From an uncultured delta proteobacterium (lineage in GTDB: Bacteria; Desulfobacterota; Syntrophia; Syntrophales; Smithellaceae): DNA of 33,650 bases. Position numbers and translations under genes: made by a program. Below the pieces are notes generated by a model, which did not search any database, had not been told where the DNA came from, and saw nothing but the letters and a program-made list of their open reading frames with translations. Positions 32,223 through 33,650 of this stretch are shown piece after piece. The stretch spans positions 1 to 33,650 of the forward strand of contig CAIVQG010000079.1 of NCBI GenBank assembly GCA_903907985.1. The letters are read 5' to 3'. Each line of letters starts with the position of its first letter. The stretch's first letter is position 1.

Positions 32223-32981
32223 TTACGCTAGATGTTTGAATTCAGGATATAATTTTGCAATACATTCCGGGCAGATACTGTGGCTGAAGTCTGCCCCGGA
32301 ATGATCTCTTATATAATTTTCAATCTGTTCCCAGTAACCATCATCATTCCGGATTTTTTTACAGTTACTGCATATAGGGATAAATCCGCTGAGAGTCTTT
32401 ATTTCATTCATTGCCAGTTCAAGTCGCTGTTTCTCCTGAAGCAATGACTTGTTTTTTTCTTCCAGTAATATATTGCAACGGTCACGTGATGATTCCAGTC
32501 CGTAAGCGACCATCGTAACTATACCGAGTGTAACGATAAAACGTAAAACAGTGGTATAACCATAAGAGTACCAGCCAAAGACGGATGGCGTTAGAATTAC
32601 GAAAAACAGGCAAGAGGAAAAAACAATGAACCATATCAGGCCTTCCCGTTTGCCGAAAAAGAAAAAGAATAAAAGAGGTAAAATGTAAATCCAATACAGT
32701 GATGTTCCCTGGCCTGCTCCATTTGGTACCGAGTAAAATAAACTCAGGCATAACAGAAATAAACAGATGCGGTAAATTAATATGTCAGAATCAAGTCTTT
32801 TCAGAGCCATGTAGGCAGTAACGATTATTGATACAAGAACTATACTGATCTTTATTTCACGGATGCCCTCGTTCATAAAATTGTATATAGAAAGAACAGC
32901 AATTGCGAGAATGGTCACAGAACTGCACAGGACGAAAAGGAAACGTTTCCGCTTCTTATCACTGTCTATTGATTCCTGCAT
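32223..32981 (-). CDS. Multi-pass membrane protein with coiled coil and four-cysteine C-terminal tail
   Basis: A 252-residue protein. Hydrophobic segments at about 13-35, 44-60, 68-84, 94-110, 114-132 and 143-162 give around six membrane passes. A charged helix (about 165-197, SLLQEKQRLELAMNEIK) looks like a coiled coil of the sort that joins sensor domains to output domains. The end is a compact cysteine domain: ICSNCKKIRNDDGYW, then IENYIRDHSGADFSHSICPEC and KLYPEF, with C204, C207, C237 and C240 forming two CxxC pairs, as in a zinc-binding module. I have seen this type of tail on signalling proteins of Deltaproteobacteria. No kinase, GGDEF or HD-GYP domain is present. GAAAGG lies 6 nt before the ATG. 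Function unknown. Confidence 0.8.
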   Translation of the reverse strand: MQESIDSDKKRKRFLFVLCSSVTILAIAVLSIYNFMNEGIREIKISIVLVSIIVTAYMALKRLDSDILIYRICLFLLCLSLFYSVPNGAGQGTSLYWIYILPLLFFFFFGKREGLIWFIVFSSCLFFVILTPSVFGWYSYGYTTVLRFIVTLGIVTMVAYGLESSRDRCNILLEEKNKSLLQEKQRLELAMNEIKTLSGFIPICSNCKKIRNDDGYWEQIENYIRDHSGADFSHSICPECIAKLYPEFKHLA

Positions 32982-33098
32982 AGGATACCTTTCACAAATG
33001 GCATTTCAGATGGAACAGGCCGCGGCTTTCACATATTTCCAGTGTGCATCCTTGTGAACCAATATTTTTGTTTTATAAGAATTTGCTTTTATTACAAA

Positions 33099-33127
33099 AG
33101 CATATGAGTTTTGAGATTATATGTCAA
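33099..33127 (-). promoter_or_regulatory. Candidate promoter of the membrane-protein gene, with adjacent palindrome
   Basis: On the minus strand TTGACA (33122-33127), a 17-nt spacer, and TATGCT (33099-33104). A perfect inverted repeat GCTTTT-ATTAC-AAAAGC (33085-33101) overlaps the -10 box and the predicted start, a position where a repressor could act. Confidence 0.45.
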
Positions 33128-33463
33128 TGAAAACTGACAAAAAATTATGGTTGAGTGTGGTGCAGACATTTGGCGGGCGAGAATTGTATTTATTACGGAT
33201 TGAACTCCTCTATTTTGTTCAGGCTGGCTATTTGTGGATAACTAAGGAAAGATTGCTTGCTGTCTGCGCCTACAACTAAAGTGTTTTCGATTTGGAATTG
33301 ACCTACAACAATCCTTTTCATCATTTCGTTCAATCAGTTTTAAAGCTTCATTAAAAAAGCATCTATAATCAGGCCTGAAAAGTATATCTTGTCAATATTG
33401 CAAATTTGATTATATCAAAGTTATTCAACAACTTACGATACATTATGTTGCCTATCACTCGAC
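33128..33463. other. Intergenic gap between divergent promoters; no feature recognised
   Basis: About 335 AT-rich bases between the divergent promoters of the membrane-protein gene and the last gene. If the downstream promoter depends on sigma-54, enhancer sites for an activator should lie here or nearby, but I could not identify a clear repeated site by eye. Confidence 0.3.
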
Positions 33464-33480
33464 TTGGCACGCTTTAAGCT
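33464..33480 (+). promoter_or_regulatory. Sigma-54 promoter
   Basis: TTGGCACG (33464-33471) matches the -24 consensus exactly, and the GC of the -12 element lies at 33478-33479. The first G of GG and the G of GC are 12 bases apart, as required. The -12 flank is AAGCT rather than TTGCA/T. Transcription would start near 33491, about 46 bases before the next ATG. Confidence 0.7.
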
Positions 33481-33536
33481 ATAGATAAAGGTAAATGAAA
33501 ATAAATAATAAAAATGAACATAGGAGGTCACAGATC

Positions 33537-33650
33537 ATGAAAAAGACTTTAGGAACAATGATGGTAGCGGCAACGGTAGTCCTTTTAACAGCAACTTTCG
33601 GCTTTGCCGAATACGCAGCAGCAGGAACAACTAATTTCCCGTATTTCCAG
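33537..33650 (+). CDS. Partial CDS of an exported protein (runs off the window)
   Basis: The first 38 codons of a gene continue to the window end without a stop. AGGAGGT (33522-33528) precedes the ATG. The N-terminus is a signal peptide (MKKTLGTMMVAATVVLLTAT, then FGFA with likely cleavage before EYAAAG), and the mature part begins EYAAAGTTNFPYFQ. I do not recognise the family from so little sequence. Its promoter is of the sigma-54 type, so expression is probably conditional and needs an activator. Confidence 0.75.
   Translation, partial: MKKTLGTMMVAATVVLLTATFGFAEYAAAGTTNFPYFQ

Overview
The window looks like chromosome from a Gram-negative anaerobe of the Syntrophales type (Desulfobacterota, former Deltaproteobacteria; Syntrophus/Smithella-like). 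This is inferred from three things: a siroheme-dependent (Ahb) heme pathway, the style of the proteins, and the intergenic repeats. No taxonomic search was possible. Both strands carry short operons separated by AT-rich gaps that hold repeats.

Layout. 1-139 is the 3' end (domains V and VI) of a group II intron, followed by a repeat-bearing gap. 770-2038 is an RhlE-type DEAD-box helicase, converging on folD with a shared hairpin. Next on the minus strand come tRNA-Phe(GAA) and a prmA-rsmE-RDD translation/membrane cluster. 5.7-8.3 kb holds a degenerate small gene, an exported thioredoxin-fold protein without cysteines, and a TetR/SRPBCC pair whose promoter contains a clear operator-like palindrome.

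The core (8483-18267, + strand) is a heme cluster: precorrin-2 dehydrogenase, HemX, HemA, HemC, a CobA-HemD fusion, AhbC, a stand-alone cyclic-nucleotide-binding-domain protein, HemB, AhbD and one AhbA/B-family siroheme decarboxylase subunit. Together they lead from glutamyl-tRNA through uroporphyrinogen III and siroheme to heme b. Missing from the window are HemL and a second AhbA/B subunit. Repeat structures interrupt the cluster between hemB and ahbD and between ahbD and the decarboxylase gene.

Downstream lie polA (proofreading domain with lost catalytic residues), an Fe-S flavoprotein, an exported unknown protein, a hotdog thioesterase, a FeoA-FeoB fusion for ferrous iron uptake, a DUF2156 protein, a YgjP-like metallopeptidase, a phosphomannose-isomerase-type cupin, an archaeal-style UPF0200 kinase-like protein and a phytoene-desaturase-like flavoprotein. 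After these come a DeaD/DbpA helicase that probably starts at ATT, a membrane protein with a four-cysteine tail, and the first 38 codons of an exported protein behind a good sigma-54 promoter.

Most interesting points: the cNMP-domain protein inside the heme operon, the likely ATT start of the second helicase, the exonuclease-dead PolA, the four-cysteine tail on an otherwise outputless membrane protein, the operator inside the tetR promoter with a near-leaderless transcript, and the two kinds of palindromic intergenic repeat. No CRISPR array, prophage or intact transposase was seen.
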